NCBI GenBank assembly: GCA_964508705.1
Contig: CAZDUS010000022.1
Coordinates: 1 to 33,313, forward strand
Length of the DNA: 33,313 nt
Direction of reading: 5' to 3'
Origin: CAZDUS01 sp964508705
GTDB taxonomy: Bacteria > Verrucomicrobiota > Kiritimatiellia > CAIKKV01 > CAITUY01
Under the pieces are notes generated by a model. The model made no database searches, was not told the DNA's origin, and saw nothing but the letters and a program-made list of their open reading frames with translations. Within the stretch, counting starts at the first letter, position 1, and each line of letters opens with the position of its first letter. Both the position numbers and the translations under genes were made by a program. This document shows, piece after piece, positions 7,409-15,279 of this stretch.

Positions 7409-8476
7409 ATGCAAAAAGAATCATTTGAGTTTTTGAAACAGCTTGTCGAAACAGCCAGTCCATCGGGGTTTGAATGGGGGATCCAGGGGGCGATCAAGAG
7501 CCGGATGAAGTCTTATTGCGACGAGGTGCGGGCGGATGTGCACGGCAATGTGATCGGCGTGATCAATCCCAAGGCGCCGTTCCGTGTGATGCTGTCCGGG
7601 CATTGTGACGAGATTGGCTTCATGGTGATGCATATTGATGAAAAGGGGTTCATCTTTGTGTCGGCGGTGGGCGGTGTGGATCCGGCGGTGGTTGGGGGGC
7701 AGAGGGTGACGATTCACGGGGAGCAGGGGCCGGTGGCGGGTGTGTTCGGGCGCAAGCCGATTCATCTGCTTGAGGCGGAGGAGCGCGGGAAGGCCGCTAA
7801 ATTGCATGAGATGTGGATTGATATCGGTGCGAAGAATCGCAAGGACGCCGAGAAGCATGTTTCGGTGGGCGACTATGCGACGATCGCGGTGGGGCTTGAG
7901 AAGTTACAGAATAATTTGATTACGGGGCGCGGGTTTGATGATCGGGCTGGAGCGTTTGTGGTGGTGGAGACCTTGCGGAAACTCAAGGGGAAGAAGGTCA
8001 AAGTCGGGGTGTATGGGGTGACGAGCGTGCAGGAGGAGATCGGGTTGCGCGGCGCGCAGACGAGCGCGTATGGAATTGATCCGCACGTCGGGATTGCCGT
8101 GGATGTGGGGTTTGCGTCGGATTCACCAGGCGGGGACCCTAAGCGGATAGGGGAGTGCAAGTTAGGGAAAGGACCGACGTTGCATCGCGGTCCGAACATC
8201 AATCCGGTGCTGGGTCGGCTGATGGAGGAATCGGCGAAGAAGCATCGGATTGCGATACAGATTACGGCCGAGCCCCGGGCGACGGGTACGGATGCCAATG
8301 CCATGCAGGTCAACCGGTCGGGTGTGGCGGCGGCGCTGGTTAGTATCCCCAACCGCTATATGCATACGCCCGTGGAAGTGATTTCGCTGGATGATCTGGA
8401 GCATGTATCCGATTTGCTAACGGCGTTCCTGGTGGATCTTAAGCCAGATCAGAGTTTTATTCCGCGCGGGAGGTAA
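7409..8476 (+). CDS. M42 family metallo-aminopeptidase
   Basis: The 355-residue protein matches the M42 (FrvX/TET aminopeptidase, formerly cellulase M) family in length and motifs. The expected binuclear metal ligands and catalytic residues are visible: His65 (LSGHCDEIG), the bridging Asp in GRGFDDRAG (177 or 178), Glu209/Glu210 (VQEEIGLRG), Asp232 (VDVG) and His319 (MHTPVE). Family members are cytoplasmic, often self-compartmentalising dodecamers that trim N-terminal residues from peptides. The start ATG has AAAGGA about 10 bases upstream. It is convergent with msrB, with a paired-hairpin element between them. The role is likely general peptide turnover, which would supply amino acids to the branched-chain pathway nearby; that link is inference. 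Confidence 0.93.
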   Translation: MQKESFEFLKQLVETASPSGFEWGIQGAIKSRMKSYCDEVRADVHGNVIGVINPKAPFRVMLSGHCDEIGFMVMHIDEKGFIFVSAVGGVDPAVVGGQRVTIHGEQGPVAGVFGRKPIHLLEAEERGKAAKLHEMWIDIGAKNRKDAEKHVSVGDYATIAVGLEKLQNNLITGRGFDDRAGAFVVVETLRKLKGKKVKVGVYGVTSVQEEIGLRGAQTSAYGIDPHVGIAVDVGFASDSPGGDPKRIGECKLGKGPTLHRGPNINPVLGRLMEESAKKHRIAIQITAEPRATGTDANAMQVNRSGVAAALVSIPNRYMHTPVEVISLDDLEHVSDLLTAFLVDLKPDQSFIPRGR

Positions 8477-8511
8477 GGGGCGGGAGGGAATGGGGAAGCT
8501 AAAGCGGGGAC

Positions 8512-8565
8512 GGCGCGTCTAGCCGCACCGAAAACAAAGCGACGTCAAGCCGTCGCAGTCCAAAC
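8512..8565. repeat. Paired-hairpin element, copy 2
   Basis: The first hairpin is GGCGCG-TCTAGC-CGCACC (8512-8529, one mismatched pair). A GAAAACAAA linker follows, then the perfect stem GCGACG-TCAAGC-CGTCGC (8539-8556) and AGTCCAAAC. It lies between the convergent M42 and msrB genes, so here it could also serve as a two-way terminator. Confidence 0.8.
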
Positions 8566-8567
8566 TG

Positions 8568-9107
8568 CTATTTGGCGGGGATGAAGAGCAGGGAGGCGGA
8601 GTTGAGGCAGTAGCGCAGGCCTGTGGGGTTCGGGCCGTCATCAAAGACGTGGCCAAGATGAGCATCACACCGGGTGCAACGGATTTCCTTGCGGATCATG
8701 CCGTGGCTGGTGTCGGTGATGGTGGACACATTTTCCTGTGCGATGGGTTTGAAAAAGCTGGGCCAGCCTGTGCCGGAGTCGAACTTGCTCGATGATTCAA
8801 ATAGTGGCAGGCCGCAACACACGCAGTCATAACGGCCAGGCTTCTTGTGGTCGAAGAAGGCGCCGCAAAACGCGGGCTCGGTTCCCTGGCGGCGGGTAAT
8901 CCGGTACTGCTCCGGAGTCAGTTGCGCTTTCCAGTCCGCATCGGGTTTAACGATTTTTTCCACTGACTGCGTGGAAGTTAACAGTCCTTGTTCATTCAGT
9001 AAGCGCACGGTGACGGTCGTCATGTTGGTTCCTCCGGGGGTTGATAGAGCAAGGGTGACGAACAGGATGAAACAGGCTGTTGTTAATAAGGAGCAGCGGA
9101 TGTTCAT
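8568..9107 (-). CDS. msrB: Exported peptide-methionine (R)-S-oxide reductase
   Basis: The 179-residue protein starts at ATG 9107. Residues 1-22 form a signal peptide or membrane anchor (CSLLTTACFILFVTLALS), then the MsrB fold. The zinc-binding pairs are Cys95/Cys98 (YDCVCCGLPLF) and Cys144/Cys147 (RCTRCDAHLGHVFDDGP). The catalytic cysteine is Cys167 in RYCLNSASL, and the substrate-side motif SGTGWPSFF is present. It reduces methionine-R-sulfoxide in proteins, here probably outside the cytoplasm. An internal ATG (MTTVTVRLLNEQ) would give a cytosolic form, but the hydrophobic start fits better. It is a single gene convergent with the M42 peptidase. Confidence 0.93.
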   Translation of the reverse strand: MNIRCSLLTTACFILFVTLALSTPGGTNMTTVTVRLLNEQGLLTSTQSVEKIVKPDADWKAQLTPEQYRITRRQGTEPAFCGAFFDHKKPGRYDCVCCGLPLFESSSKFDSGTGWPSFFKPIAQENVSTITDTSHGMIRKEIRCTRCDAHLGHVFDDGPNPTGLRYCLNSASLLFIPAK

Positions 9108-9117
9108 GCGATAATGA

Positions 9118-9250
9118 TGACGCAAGGGGGGGTGGGATGGCAAGGAAGGAAAGAGAGGAGGGAGGGGGGTAGAGAGAGGGGAAGATTAAGATTATGATTA
9201 CGATTAAGATTAGGATGAGAAATAGGGTTGTGCTTGACGGGGTGGAGGGT
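9118..9250. repeat. Repeat-rich spacer upstream of msrB and the MerR-like gene
   Basis: Purine-rich GGGAGGGAGG-type sequence is followed by hexamer-like GATTAAGATTATGATTACG units at about 9182-9212. The same words occur at 7288-7315. Confidence 0.6.
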
Positions 9251-9269
9251 CTGAGGGTTCACTGCTGGC

Positions 9270-9818
9270 ATGAACAACGGGAACACCTTATCTGAAGTTT
9301 GCCAGATGATTGGACGGGAAGCGGTATTTGTGCGCACGATACAGCGCCAGCTTGAGCTGCACATTCCCGACAAGGATGGTGGGTATTCCCAGGGGTATGT
9401 CATGTTCCTTGAAAAAATTGTATCGCTCAGGGCGTTGCATATACCACTGGAGGACATCAAGGATTTATTTGAAGTGGAGAAAAAGATCCTGTGCCTGCTG
9501 CACGTTGACGCGCTGGGTAGGTCGCTGACGTGGTATCTTGACGAATGTGCGGCTGATGCCGACACGGTTTCTTTTCCTGACCGGTTGCTGTTGAGCGGGC
9601 ACCGGCTGGGTTTCCGGATTGATGCCAACGTTATTCAGCCGACGCTGGATTTTGGCGAGCGGCACCCCGAGTTGTTCAAGGGGCGTGAGATGGGCGAGGA
9701 TGTGTTCCTTGTGGTGAGGAAGTATGTGAGCATGGTGAGGGCCATGCGTGAGCGAATGGAGCGCGAGAGGTCAATCCTGGAGAATGCTTTGTATTGGGCG
9801 AAGCGGGTGTTTAAGTAA
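9270..9818 (+). CDS. MerR-like helix-turn-helix protein, function unknown
   Basis: The 182-residue protein opens with a segment resembling a MerR/excisionase winged helix: LSEVCQMIGREAVFVRTIQR, then a region like the wing and second helix (YSQGYVMFLEKIVSLRALHI, PLEDIKDLF). The middle shows no known motif. The C-terminus from about residue 140 (RKYVSMVRAMRERMERERSI) is a charged helix that could be a coiled-coil dimerisation arm, as in MerR proteins. No effector cysteines are arranged as in metal-sensing MerR members. The start ATG at 9270 has only a weak purine-rich site upstream. It is alone between msrB (divergent) and ptb (convergent). I infer a transcriptional regulator; the target is unknown. 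Confidence 0.6.
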   Translation: MNNGNTLSEVCQMIGREAVFVRTIQRQLELHIPDKDGGYSQGYVMFLEKIVSLRALHIPLEDIKDLFEVEKKILCLLHVDALGRSLTWYLDECAADADTVSFPDRLLLSGHRLGFRIDANVIQPTLDFGERHPELFKGREMGEDVFLVVRKYVSMVRAMRERMERERSILENALYWAKRVFK

Positions 9819-9895
9819 GGGTTCAGGAATCAGGGTTCTGGGTTCAGGAATAATTATGAAGTATGACCCAATGGTTGATGCGTGGAATGGGGAAA
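9819..9895. repeat. Heptamer repeats between convergent genes
   Basis: Related heptamers GGGTTCA, GGAATCA, GGGTTCT and GGGTTCA run in tandem from about 9819, then AATTATGAAGTATGA, a word shared with the 5940 and 7200 spacers. Confidence 0.65.
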
Positions 9896-9899
9896 TCGA

Positions 9900-10823
9900 T
9901 CAGGGGCGATGTTTCATTAACTGAATAGCCAGGGAGATGGACAGTAGTTTGCTTTGGTGTGTGTCGGCCCGCGAGGAGACAACGATGGGGGTATCGTAGC
10001 CGATGACAACGCTGGCGATGGGGGCCCCAACCCAAACTTGAATGGCCTTGTAGATGGCGTTTCCCATGTGGATATCGTGAGCGACGACGATGTCGGCATT
10101 GCCGGCGACCTTGCGATCGGAGACACCCTTGGTGGCGGCGGAGATGGGGGATACGGCGTTATCGAGGGCGTAGGGGCCTTCGACAATGCAACCGGGGATC
10201 ATGCCATTATGATTCATTTCCGTGAGCATGACGGCATCCGTAATGGAAGGGGAAGCGTGTTTATTGGTGCTTTCGACATAGGAGAGGATGGCCACCTTCG
10301 GGCAGGGGATTCCCAGTGCGAGGGCGACTTGGACGGCGTTCATGACGATATCTTTTTTGCGGGCCAGATCGGGGGCGATGTTGATGCCGGCATCGGTGAT
10401 TAGAAGCAGGCCGGTTTTGTTGGGGACGGCGGTGACGGCGACGTGGCTCAGGATGCGGTTGGAGCGAAGGCCGTCTTTCTTATTAAGAACACCGTGAATT
10501 AGGGTTCCCGTTTTCAGGCTTCCTTTCATCAGGATGTCCCCATGGCCGGCCTTAACGGCCTGCACGCTTTTTGTGACGGCGTCCTCTGGGGTTTGGGCGT
10601 CGATGAGTTCAACGGAAGAAAGGCTGATGTCTGCTTTAGAGGCCAGTTCCTTGATACGGTCGCTGGCGCCAACCAGGGTGGCGTTCACCATGCCAAGCGA
10701 CACGGCATCGGCAATGATGGAGATGATACCGCTGTCTTCCGCACCGGCGACAACGACCCTGAATTTTTCAGCGGCGGGCTGGTTCAGGGACAAGGATTGA
10801 AGTTGTTGCAGTGTCGAAATCAT
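9900..10823 (-). CDS. ptb: Phosphate butyryltransferase-like acyltransferase
   Basis: The 307-residue protein starts at ATG 10823 (MISTLQQLQSLSL), matching the usual length of phosphate acetyl/butyryltransferases. Family features are VVVAGAEDSGIISIIADAVS, DILMKGSLKTG, SHVAVTAVP, LLITDAGINIAPDL, EMNHNGMIPGCIVEGPYALD and the C-terminal ADIVVAHDIHMGNAIYK. It exchanges CoA for phosphate on butyryl-CoA or branched acyl-CoA. The partner kinase gene is two genes upstream on the same strand, so the pair can convert acyl-CoA to acid plus ATP or the reverse. The oxidoreductase operon nearby suggests branched-chain acyl groups such as isobutyryl. It lies 31 bases after the ACT-domain gene, probably in the same transcript. 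Confidence 0.9.
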   Translation of the reverse strand: MISTLQQLQSLSLNQPAAEKFRVVVAGAEDSGIISIIADAVSLGMVNATLVGASDRIKELASKADISLSSVELIDAQTPEDAVTKSVQAVKAGHGDILMKGSLKTGTLIHGVLNKKDGLRSNRILSHVAVTAVPNKTGLLLITDAGINIAPDLARKKDIVMNAVQVALALGIPCPKVAILSYVESTNKHASPSITDAVMLTEMNHNGMIPGCIVEGPYALDNAVSPISAATKGVSDRKVAGNADIVVAHDIHMGNAIYKAIQVWVGAPIASVVIGYDTPIVVSSRADTHQSKLLSISLAIQLMKHRP

Positions 10824-10854
10824 GGGTTTCGTGGTGCGGTCTGAAGGTTTGTGG

Positions 10855-11331
10855 TCAGTCTTTTTTGATGGCGGTTCGGCCGGTTTTGGACATGCCGAGG
10901 ATGCCAAAGGGTTTAAGCATATTAAGAAAACCTTTGATCTGGGCAGGCTCATCGACGAGTTCAAGGGTGATGGAGCCTTTCCCGATGCCGTCAACCTTGG
11001 CGCGGAAGAGTTCGCCGATTTGCATGATGTGAGGCATCGTTTCCTGATTCAGGGAGATTTTAACCAGCAGGAGTTCCCGCTCGTAATGATCGCCCATATT
11101 GAGTTTTTCGAGGCCTTTGATTTCAGCCACGAGGGTGAGTTCCCGGCTAATGACATTGAAATCAAAGCCATCGGTGTCGGTGACGATGGTGATGCAATTG
11201 AATGCCGGGTCATCGGTTTCCGAGGTGTTTAGGCTGTTGATGTTGATGTTTAGCTGGCGGAACTTATCGGCGATGGAAGCCAGTACGCCGGGCTTGTTCT
11301 TGACGACACCTGTGATAATGATTTGTTCCAT
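10855..11331 (-). CDS. IlvH-like ACT-domain protein (acetolactate synthase small-subunit family)
   Basis: The 158-residue protein starts at ATG 11331 with AAGGAG seven bases upstream, a strong site. The N-terminal ACT domain (IITGVVKNKPGVLASIADKF, then NININSLNTSETDDPAFNCI) and the C-terminal half (SITLELVDEPAQIKGFLNML, then KPFGILGMSKTGRTAI) match the two-part layout of acetolactate synthase regulatory subunits. These bind branched-chain amino acids, classically valine. No acetolactate synthase catalytic gene is present here. Instead it sits between the kinase and acyltransferase genes. It may regulate a distant IlvB, or may have been recruited as a branched-chain amino acid sensor for this cluster; the second idea is inference. 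Confidence 0.82.
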   Translation of the reverse strand: MEQIIITGVVKNKPGVLASIADKFRQLNININSLNTSETDDPAFNCITIVTDTDGFDFNVISRELTLVAEIKGLEKLNMGDHYERELLLVKISLNQETMPHIMQIGELFRAKVDGIGKGSITLELVDEPAQIKGFLNMLKPFGILGMSKTGRTAIKKD

Positions 11332-11386
11332 GTTGATCTCCTTGTAAGAAAGCCGCCTGTGAAGCCACAGGCTAATGCATACTGCT

Positions 11387-12454
11387 TCAAGTATAATCCT
11401 TTGCCTGGATAGTTCCATCAAGCACGGCGAGAACGCCTTGGGTAAGGGAGAGCATTTCGCGCTCGCCGGGGACGACCTCGACTGGAGCGAGGAATTCCAC
11501 CCGTTCCCGGATCATTTTCATAAAGCCGGCGTTATGCGCGATGCCGCCTGTCAGGATGATGCGGTCGACCTTTCCGGAGAGGGTGGCGCCGTGCTGGGCG
11601 ATTTCCTTGCTGATGGCGTAGGCCATGGCGCGATAGAGGAGGTTGGCCTCAGCGTCGCCAGCGGTCACGCCGCACACGAGTTCGCTGAAGCTGTTAGAGC
11701 CCCTGTAGGCAACGAGTCCGCCTTCGCCCGTGATTTTACGTTTGATCTGGGCGAGGGTTTGGTTGCCGCTGAAGCAGAGCTGGGCCAGACTGAAGGATGG
11801 GAGGGTGCCAGCGCGTTCCGGCGAGAAGGGGCCGTCGCCGTTCAGGGCGTTGTTGACATCCACGACGCGGCCATGCTTGTGGGCGCCCACGGAGATGCCG
11901 CCGCCTATATGGGCGACGATGAAGTTGCAGTCCTCGTATTTTCTGCCGAGCTTGAGGGCGGTCTGGCGCGCCACGGATTTCTGGTTCAGGGCGTGGAAGA
12001 TGCTGGTGCGTTTGATGCCTGGAATTCCGGTGACGCGCGCGATGTCATCGAGTTCATCCACGACGATGGGGTCCACAATGAAGGCGGGGCAACCGGCGTC
12101 GGTGGCGAGCTGGTTGGCCATGATGGCGCCGAGATTGCCGGGGTGTTCGCCGTAGCGACAGGATTCCAGGTCGGCGAGCATGGCTGGGTTGACGGGGTAG
12201 ACGCCGCCCTGGATGGGTTTCAACAGGCCGCCGCGGGCGGCGATGGCGTTGAGGCTGGAAAGTGCGATTTGATGGGTTGAGAGAAAGTGGCGAATGCCTT
12301 CGAGCCGGAACAAGCATTGGGCCGCGAGGGTTGCCGCCCCCTGGAGTTGGGCGGCAGAGTGAGAGACGGATTCGGAGGCGATTTCGTTCTCCAATTCGAA
12401 ATACGCGACTTTGGTGCTGGTCGAACCCGGGTTTACGGCAAGAATGCGACGCAT
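11387..12454 (-). CDS. buk: Butyrate kinase family protein
   Basis: The 355-residue protein starts at ATG 12454 (MRRILAVNPGSTSTKVAYFE), with the ASKHA phosphate-1 signature NPGSTSTK. Other family marks are AARGGLLKPIQGGVYPVN, HIGGGISVGAHKHGRVVDVN, DGPFSPERAGTLP and LTGGIAHNAGFM. It transfers phosphate between ATP and butyrate or isobutyrate, making acyl-phosphate. It is the first gene of the minus-strand set (buk, ACT protein, ptb) and is divergent from the oxidoreductase operon across a 102-base spacer. In the fermentative direction it gives substrate-level ATP; in reverse it activates branched acids for amino acid synthesis. The upstream TTG/ATG alternatives at about 12490 lack family sequence. 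Confidence 0.93.
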   Translation of the reverse strand: MRRILAVNPGSTSTKVAYFELENEIASESVSHSAAQLQGAATLAAQCLFRLEGIRHFLSTHQIALSSLNAIAARGGLLKPIQGGVYPVNPAMLADLESCRYGEHPGNLGAIMANQLATDAGCPAFIVDPIVVDELDDIARVTGIPGIKRTSIFHALNQKSVARQTALKLGRKYEDCNFIVAHIGGGISVGAHKHGRVVDVNNALNGDGPFSPERAGTLPSFSLAQLCFSGNQTLAQIKRKITGEGGLVAYRGSNSFSELVCGVTAGDAEANLLYRAMAYAISKEIAQHGATLSGKVDRIILTGGIAHNAGFMKMIRERVEFLAPVEVVPGEREMLSLTQGVLAVLDGTIQAKDYT

Positions 12455-12471
12455 GTGTTCCAGATAGCAAA

Positions 12472-12500
12472 TTGACGTGTGTGTGCGCAACTATTACAAT
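12472..12500 (+). promoter_or_regulatory. Strong sigma70-like promoter for the oxidoreductase operon
   Basis: TTGACG (12472-12477) and TACAAT (12495-12500) are separated by exactly 17 bases. A GGAGGGA ribosome site precedes the ATG at 12557. This lies in the divergent spacer next to buk. Confidence 0.7.
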
Positions 12501-12556
12501 GAGCGGCAAAAAAATCAGCGCTCCTTTATGCGAAAGGCGTTGTTTGGAGGGATAGC

Positions 12557-12793
12557 ATGGCCAAGGGGAAAATCGAAATAGATGTGGATAAGTGCAAGGG
12601 TTGTGGACTTTGCATTACGGCATGCAAGTATGATGTGATTACCTTATCTGCCGCCGAGGATACCAATGTTCAGGGGTACCGACATTTGGAGGCTGTTCAT
12701 CCCGGCCAGTGCGTTGGGTGCGGGATGTGCGCGCTGATGTGCCCTGATTCCGCGCTGACCGTGTGGCGTGAAAGCAATAAGGGGGCCCCATGA
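12557..12793 (+). CDS. Ferredoxin subunit of 2-oxoacid:ferredoxin oxidoreductase
   Basis: The 78-residue protein carries two CxxCxxCxxxC motifs, Cys13/16/19/23 (CKGCGLCITAC) and Cys52/55/58/62 (CVGCGMCALMC). They bind two [4Fe-4S] clusters that pass electrons from the TPP site to external ferredoxin. Size and layout match the delta subunit (VorD/KorD type). GGAGGGA is just upstream of the ATG. Its stop overlaps the start of the alpha subunit by four bases (ATGA), indicating translational coupling and equal production. Confidence 0.92.
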   Translation: MAKGKIEIDVDKCKGCGLCITACKYDVITLSAAEDTNVQGYRHLEAVHPGQCVGCGMCALMCPDSALTVWRESNKGAP

Positions 12794-13899
12794 GCGAACG
12801 TGTTTTACTGAAAGGGAATGACGCCATTGCGGAATCCGCGATCCGAGCGGGCTGTGACTGTTATTTTGGCTATCCCATTACCCCGCAGAACGAGTTGACG
12901 GCGTACATGTCGAAGCACATGCCGGAGCTGGGGCGAACATTCATCCAGGCGGAAAGCGAAATTGCGGCGATCAACATGGTTTATGGGGCTGCGTCGGCAG
13001 GGGCCCGTGCCATGACGAGTTCGTCGGGGCCGGGGATGTCGCTGAAGCAGGAGGGGGTTTCCTTCCTGGTTGGGGCCGAGTTGCCGGCCGTGATCGTCAA
13101 TATTGCCAGAGGTGGGCCTGGGTTGGGTAATATTGCGCCCTCGCAGGCGGACTATTTCCAGTCGTGCAAGGGAGGCGGGCACGGTGATTACCATATGGTG
13201 GTATACGTTCCGGCGACGGTGCAGGAGGCGGCTGACCTTACATTCAAGGCGTTTGACGTGGCGGACCAGTATCGCAATCCGGTGTTGGTCCTGGGGGATG
13301 CTATTCTCGGGCAGATGATGGAGCCGCTGGAGTTCAAGCCGTTGACGCCGAATCGTCCGGCGAAGCCTTGGGCGGTCGGCGGCAAGCGTGATGGCCGTGA
13401 GCCCAACCTGATCAATTCCCTTTCGCTCGAGGATGGCGTGGTTGAGGACTGGAATTGGAAGTTCAAGGCCAAGTTTGACGCCATGAGGAAGGTTGAGGGC
13501 ATGGTCGAGACGGTGAACACCGAGGATGCCGATCTTGTGATGGTGGCGTATGGCACGACGTCCAGGATATGCCGGTCGGTGATGGCCGAAGCCCGGGCCA
13601 AAGGGTTGAAGGTGGGTTTGATACGGCCGATCACTGTTTGGCCATTTCCCTATGCGACGTTGCGCGAGGTGGCCAAGACCGCGAAGGAATATCTTGTGGT
13701 GGAGATGAGTCTGGGGCAGATGATCGAGGATGTTAAATTGTCGGTGCTGGATAATGCGGCGATTCATTTCCATGGGCGGCCGGGTGGCGGCATACCGGCG
13801 GAAAAGGACATCATGGAGATCATCGAGCATGTGTTGATCCGGAAGCGGAAGGGCTCGGTCACGACGCGCGGGTCGATTATTGATTGGGAAATTTCGTGA
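12790..13899 (+). CDS. vorB: Branched-chain 2-oxoacid:ferredoxin oxidoreductase, alpha subunit
   Basis: The 369-residue protein is an alpha subunit of the VorB/KorA type: FGYPITPQNELTAYMSKHMP at the pyrimidine-binding domain, IQAESEIAAINMVYGAASAG, TSSSGPGMSLKQEG, ARGGPGLGNIAPSQADY, and a C-terminal transketolase-like domain (RPITVWPFPYATLREVAK, EMSLGQMIEDVK). With the beta, gamma and ferredoxin subunits it forms a four-subunit enzyme that oxidatively decarboxylates a 2-oxoacid to acyl-CoA with reduced ferredoxin, or runs in reverse. The 2-oxoisovalerate preference is inferred from the neighbouring aminotransferase and ptb/buk. 2-oxoglutarate or indolepyruvate-like substrates cannot be excluded from sequence. 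Confidence 0.9.
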   Translation: MSERVLLKGNDAIAESAIRAGCDCYFGYPITPQNELTAYMSKHMPELGRTFIQAESEIAAINMVYGAASAGARAMTSSSGPGMSLKQEGVSFLVGAELPAVIVNIARGGPGLGNIAPSQADYFQSCKGGGHGDYHMVVYVPATVQEAADLTFKAFDVADQYRNPVLVLGDAILGQMMEPLEFKPLTPNRPAKPWAVGGKRDGREPNLINSLSLEDGVVEDWNWKFKAKFDAMRKVEGMVETVNTEDADLVMVAYGTTSRICRSVMAEARAKGLKVGLIRPITVWPFPYATLREVAKTAKEYLVVEMSLGQMIEDVKLSVLDNAAIHFHGRPGGGIPAEKDIMEIIEHVLIRKRKGSVTTRGSIIDWEIS

Positions 13900-13915
13900 G
13901 AAAGGAATCCTGAAG

Positions 13916-13929
13916 TCTGGATTCTGGAT
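13916..13929. repeat. Tandem heptamer in the alpha/beta spacer
   Basis: TCTGGAT occurs twice in tandem in the 55-base spacer between the alpha and beta subunit genes. It is the same unit length as the repeats in the AddB-like gene. Confidence 0.45.
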
Positions 13930-13954
13930 CCAACAGGTTTGGGGGTAGCGGATT

Positions 13955-14710
13955 ATGGAAATGAAAAAAGTGGCGGGGCGGTCAAAGTTGTGGGCGGACA
14001 AGCCGTCGCCTTATTGTCCCGGTTGCGGGCATGGGATTGTCCATCGGCTGGTGTGTGAGTTGCTGGAGGAGACGGGGGTTTCTGACGACTGTGTGTTCAT
14101 GGCGCCGGTGGGATGCTCCATTCTGGCGTACACGTTTTTAAGGCTGGATGTATGCCAGCCGGCGCACGGGCGCACACCGGCGGCGGCGACGGGAGTCAAG
14201 CGGGCGAGGCCCGACACGTTTGTATTGTCCTATCAGGGAGATGGGGATTTGGCAGCTATTGGCACGGCGGAGATTATTCACGCGGCGAATCGCGGCGAGA
14301 ACATCACGACGATATTTGTTAACAATGCGATATACGGGATGACGGGGGGGCAGATGGCGCCGACCACGTTGCTGGGGCAGAAGGCGACGACCTGTCCGGA
14401 TGGGCGGGATGCGAAGGCGGGGATGGGATATCCGATCCGTGTGTGCGAGTTGCTGAAGAGTCTGGGTGGGGTTTCGTATCTGGCCCGGACGTCGGTGCAT
14501 GACGCACAAAACGTGATCAAGACCAAGAAGGCGATGAAGAAGGCGTTTGAGACGCAGATCAAGCGCGAAGGGTTTTCACTGGTGGAGGTGCTTTCGCCCT
14601 GTCCTGTCAATTGGGGAATGACGACGATGGATTCGTTGAAGTATGTGCGTGAGGACATGGCGGCGTATTATCCGATGGGCGAGTTCAAGGTGGGTGGAGT
14701 TGAGGTTTAG
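13955..14710 (+). CDS. vorA: 2-oxoacid:ferredoxin oxidoreductase, beta (TPP-binding) subunit
   Basis: The 251-residue protein has the TPP/Mg signature GDGDLAAIGTAEII followed by FVNNAIYGMTGGQ, and the cysteine motif YCPGCGHGIVHR near the N-terminus, which contributes to an iron-sulfur or substrate site in this family. The TTTLLGQ-like segment (MAPTTLLGQKATTCPDGRD) is typical of beta subunits of the Kor/Vor group. It binds the diphosphate part of TPP and completes the active site with the alpha subunit. It lies 55 bases after the alpha gene, in a spacer with a short heptamer repeat. The start ATG at 13955 gives MEMKKVAGRSKLWADKPSPY. The same operon continues with the gamma gene 18 bases downstream. 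Confidence 0.92.
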   Translation: MEMKKVAGRSKLWADKPSPYCPGCGHGIVHRLVCELLEETGVSDDCVFMAPVGCSILAYTFLRLDVCQPAHGRTPAAATGVKRARPDTFVLSYQGDGDLAAIGTAEIIHAANRGENITTIFVNNAIYGMTGGQMAPTTLLGQKATTCPDGRDAKAGMGYPIRVCELLKSLGGVSYLARTSVHDAQNVIKTKKAMKKAFETQIKREGFSLVEVLSPCPVNWGMTTMDSLKYVREDMAAYYPMGEFKVGGVEV

Positions 14711-14728
14711 GGAAGGAGAGGTAGACTA

Positions 14729-15262
14729 GTGGAGTATCGTTGCATTATTGCCGGGTTTGGAGGTCAGGGAATTGTTTCCATGGGGACGTTGCTGGCGTAT
14801 GCGGGAATGATTACCAATCGGCAGACCACGTTTTTTCCCGCCTACGGCATAGCCATGCGCGGCGGGAGAGCGAACTGCACGGTGATTGTTTCCGATGGGC
14901 AGGTGGCCTCGCCGGTGGTGACCGAGCCGACAGTAATGGTTGCGATGAACGACATTGCGTTGGATTTCTTCCAGTCATGGGTTGCGCCGGGCGGATGGCT
15001 GTTTGTCAATGCTTCGCTGACGGACAAGCAGGTGGAGCGCAAGGATGTTGTGCCTGTGTATGTGCAGGCGACGAAACTGGCGATTGAGGGCGGGGATTCC
15101 CGCATGGCCAATATGGCCATGCTGGGCGCGGTGATGAAGGTGACGGGAATGCTCCCGCTGGAACCGCTGGGCCAGGCTATGGCCAAGACATTCCCGGCAA
15201 AGATTCAACACTTGATCGAGAAGAATAGACGTGTTCTCGAAATGGGCCATGCATCAGTTTGA
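14729..15262 (+). CDS. 2-oxoacid:ferredoxin oxidoreductase, gamma subunit
   Basis: The 177-residue protein starts at GTG 14729 with AAGGAGAGG upstream. It shows the gamma-domain opening IIAGFGGQGIVSMGTLLAYA and FPAYGIAMRGGRANCTVIVS, the region that helps bind coenzyme A. MAMNDIAL-like sequence (MVAMNDIALDFFQSW) follows, and the length fits separate gamma subunits. It is the fourth component of the enzyme encoded from 12557 onward. The aminotransferase begins 18 bases after its stop. The order ferredoxin, alpha, beta, gamma is that of many four-subunit Vor/Kor operons. Confidence 0.9.
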   Translation: MEYRCIIAGFGGQGIVSMGTLLAYAGMITNRQTTFFPAYGIAMRGGRANCTVIVSDGQVASPVVTEPTVMVAMNDIALDFFQSWVAPGGWLFVNASLTDKQVERKDVVPVYVQATKLAIEGGDSRMANMAMLGAVMKVTGMLPLEPLGQAMAKTFPAKIQHLIEKNRRVLEMGHASV

Positions 15263-15279
15263 GGAATGGGAGATCGGCT

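Noticed and set aside
12805..14001. Minus-strand frame of 398 codons opposite the oxidoreductase alpha gene
   Set aside because: It is antisense to a clearly conserved gene; its length is due to GC-rich codon structure.
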